Shown: piece by piece, positions 62,447 through 64,000 of the stretch
How positions within the stretch are numbered: the first letter of the stretch is position 1
Layout of the letters: each line of letters starts with the position of its first letter
Source of the DNA: Pedobacter sp. Leaf170
GTDB lineage: Bacteria; Bacteroidota; Bacteroidia; Sphingobacteriales; Sphingobacteriaceae
Reading direction: 5' to 3'
Length of the DNA stretch: 64,000 bases
Assembly (NCBI RefSeq): GCF_920984665.1
Contig: NZ_CAKLBP010000002.1
Location: 1 to 64,000, forward strand
Made by a program: the position numbers and the translations under genes
The notes under the pieces: generated by a model
The model's input: the letters and a program-made list of their open reading frames with translations, nothing else
What the model was told of the DNA's origin: nothing
Databases searched by the model: none

Positions 62447-64000
62447 ATGAAACGTATTTTACCTTCGCTAATTTTGCTTGGTGCAATTTCAGCGTGTAAT
62501 AATCCCCAAAAGAAAGAAATGGAACCTATAAAATGGCCTGATGCTAAAGCGCCAATAGCCGAAATAAAACCGCATAAAAGAATTATTCATGGCGATACCG
62601 TTGTAGATAATTATTACTGGATGATTGATTATTTTAAAAAAGGACCCGACAGCACAAAAGTTGTAGATTATTTGAAAGCTGAAAATGCTTATCTCGACAC
62701 GATGATGAAAGGAACGGATAAATTTCAGGCAGATTTATTTACTGAAATGAAAAGCAGGATTAAAGAGAAAGATGAATCTGTACCGGTTTTTAAGAATGGT
62801 TATTTCTATTATACCAGAACAGAAGATGGTAAACAATATTATAAGTATTGCCGTAAAAAAGGTAGTTTAACCGCTAAAGAAGAAATTTTATTAGATGTTG
62901 ATGATTTAGCAAAAGGGCACCCATATTACAGTGCTTCGGGCTTTAGTATTAGTCCGGATAACAAGTTATTAGCTTATGGTGTAGATAAAGTTTCGCGTAG
63001 ACAATACACCATAAATATTAAGAATTTGGAAACTGGAGAAATTTATAAAGATGCCATTCCGAATACGCAAGGAGGTGTTGCTTGGGCAAATGATAATAAA
63101 ACTTTCTTTTACACATCTAAAAACCCGGTTACCTTATTAAGCGAAAAAATTAAAAAGCATGTTCTTGGTGCCGACCCAAAAGCCGATGCCGTTGTTTATG
63201 ATGAAAAAGACAATACAAATTACATCGGGGTTGGTAAATCAAAGAATGGTAAATATATTTTAATATCATCGGCTGGTACTTTAACAAATGAGATGAGCAT
63301 GATTGATGCGGACAAACCTGAATCTGCATTTAAGGTTTTTTCGGCCCGCTCGAAAGACGTTTTGTACGATGTTTTGCCGGTTGATAACAAATTTTATATT
63401 GTAACGAACTGGAATGCAAAAAATTTCCGTTTAATGGAATGCCCTTTAGATAAAACCGCCAAAGAAAACTGGAAGGAAGTGATACCGAACCGTAAGGATG
63501 TTTTACTGGAATATGGCGAAGAATTTAAAGATTATTTAGTGCTTTCTGAACGTAAAAATGGTTTAACGGAACTTAGAGTATTAAAAAATGATGGAAGCGA
63601 TTATTACATAAAATTTGATGAGCCTGTGTATTCTGCCGGCGCTGGTTCAAACCTTGAATATAATAGCAAAACATTGCGTTATTCTTACACCTCGTTAACT
63701 ACGCCAAACTCTACATTTGATTACGATTTAGAGAAAAAAGAGAAGAAGTTAATGAAACAGCAGGAAGTTGTGGGAGGTTACAAACCTGAGGATTACGCAA
63801 CTGAACGTGTTTTTGCAACCGCAAAAGATGGAACAAAAATTCCAATTGCTTTGGTTTACAAAAAAGGCTTTGAGAAAAATGGCAACGCACCATTATTGCT
63901 TTATGCTTATGGTTCTTATGGCTCGAGCACCGACGCCACATTTTCTTCGCCGAGATTGAGTTTATTAAATAGAGGTTTTGTTTTTGCCATTGCTAATATA
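62447..64000 (+). CDS. Prolyl oligopeptidase family (S9A) lipoprotein, 3' end missing
   Basis: The gene is open for 518 codons and runs off the window. It starts with a lipoprotein signal peptide (MKRILPSLILLGAISAC, lipobox ISAC). The oligopeptidase B/prolyl oligopeptidase opening follows (HGDTVVDNYYWMIDYF, VVDYLKAENAYLDTMM, MKSRIKEKDESVPVFKNGYFYYTRTEDGKQY), then the beta-propeller region. The hydrolase domain begins with IPIALVYKKGF, LLYAYGSYGSS and LLNRGFVFAIANI, just before the expected RGG and the nucleophile serine, which lie outside. It cleaves short peptides at prolyl or basic sites in the cell envelope; the specificity is not decided. Confidence 0.93.
   Translation, partial: MKRILPSLILLGAISACNNPQKKEMEPIKWPDAKAPIAEIKPHKRIIHGDTVVDNYYWMIDYFKKGPDSTKVVDYLKAENAYLDTMMKGTDKFQADLFTEMKSRIKEKDESVPVFKNGYFYYTRTEDGKQYYKYCRKKGSLTAKEEILLDVDDLAKGHPYYSASGFSISPDNKLLAYGVDKVSRRQYTINIKNLETGEIYKDAIPNTQGGVAWANDNKTFFYTSKNPVTLLSEKIKKHVLGADPKADAVVYDEKDNTNYIGVGKSKNGKYILISSAGTLTNEMSMIDADKPESAFKVFSARSKDVLYDVLPVDNKFYIVTNWNAKNFRLMECPLDKTAKENWKEVIPNRKDVLLEYGEEFKDYLVLSERKNGLTELRVLKNDGSDYYIKFDEPVYSAGAGSNLEYNSKTLRYSYTSLTTPNSTFDYDLEKKEKKLMKQQEVVGGYKPEDYATERVFATAKDGTKIPIALVYKKGFEKNGNAPLLLYAYGSYGSSTDATFSSPRLSLLNRGFVFAIANI

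Overview
The window reads as an AT-rich chromosomal segment of a Bacteroidota bacterium, most likely family Sphingobacteriaceae and close to Pedobacter. The evidence is four SusC/SusD outer-membrane pairs, a holB-ricT-gldH cluster, DUF5916, DUF3078 and OMP beta-barrel proteins, no visible Shine-Dalgarno sites, and promoters of the Bacteroidota type (TTTG, about 19-21 bases, then TAnnTTTG). No plasmid, phage or transposase gene is visible. Species is inference.

Layout. 1-1441: three tandem stable-RNA-type promoters firing leftwards out of the window, then a six-copy ~107-bp tandem repeat. 1442-4066: a CPA1 sodium/proton antiporter and a bestrophin-like channel. 4490-9160: an accessory, defence-like block with an HNH nuclease and a small zinc-ribbon protein, convergent to a translationally coupled Nudix hydrolase and a PLD-nuclease/helicase/DUF3427 fusion. 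9696-10155: a tRNA-Arg(CCT) whose 5' half is duplicated, with a GIY-YIG nuclease gene exactly between the intact tRNA and the broken copy. 10201-13656: metG, LD-carboxypeptidase and DoxX. 13730-33746: four tandem susC-susD operons on the minus strand with no glycosidase or dedicated regulator, and one unrecognised secreted protein among them. 33999-36494: a secreted M14 metallocarboxypeptidase. 36574-41461: murF, then gldH-ricT-holB on the opposite strand. 41462-48871, mostly plus strand: a TonB-dependent/OMP beta-barrel protein, ruvX, an O-methyltransferase, two glucosaminidase-LysM enzymes, a secreted regulatory-domain protein, a mini HEXXH membrane protein and a DUF3078 protein. 49087-62158: a DUF5916 protein, ffh, a YifB/ComM ATPase, a frameshifted MORN-repeat gene, two metallo-beta-lactamase-fold enzymes and proBA. 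62447-64000: the start of an S9A prolyl oligopeptidase cut by the window edge.

How it fits together. The susCD block plus secreted or lipoprotein peptidases (M14, S9A) suggests nutrient, perhaps peptide, import, but no substrate can be assigned. The four susC genes share an almost invariant stretch of nucleotides at their start codon, and three share a related promoter, which points to RNA-level or common transcriptional control. Cell-wall turnover genes (murF, LD-carboxypeptidase, two glucosaminidases) and housekeeping genes form the core.

The two places most worth a second look are the tRNA-Arg/GIY-YIG duplication and the Nudix + PLD-helicase-DUF3427 pair with its HNH neighbour. Several degenerate interspersed repeats occupy the gaps between genes.
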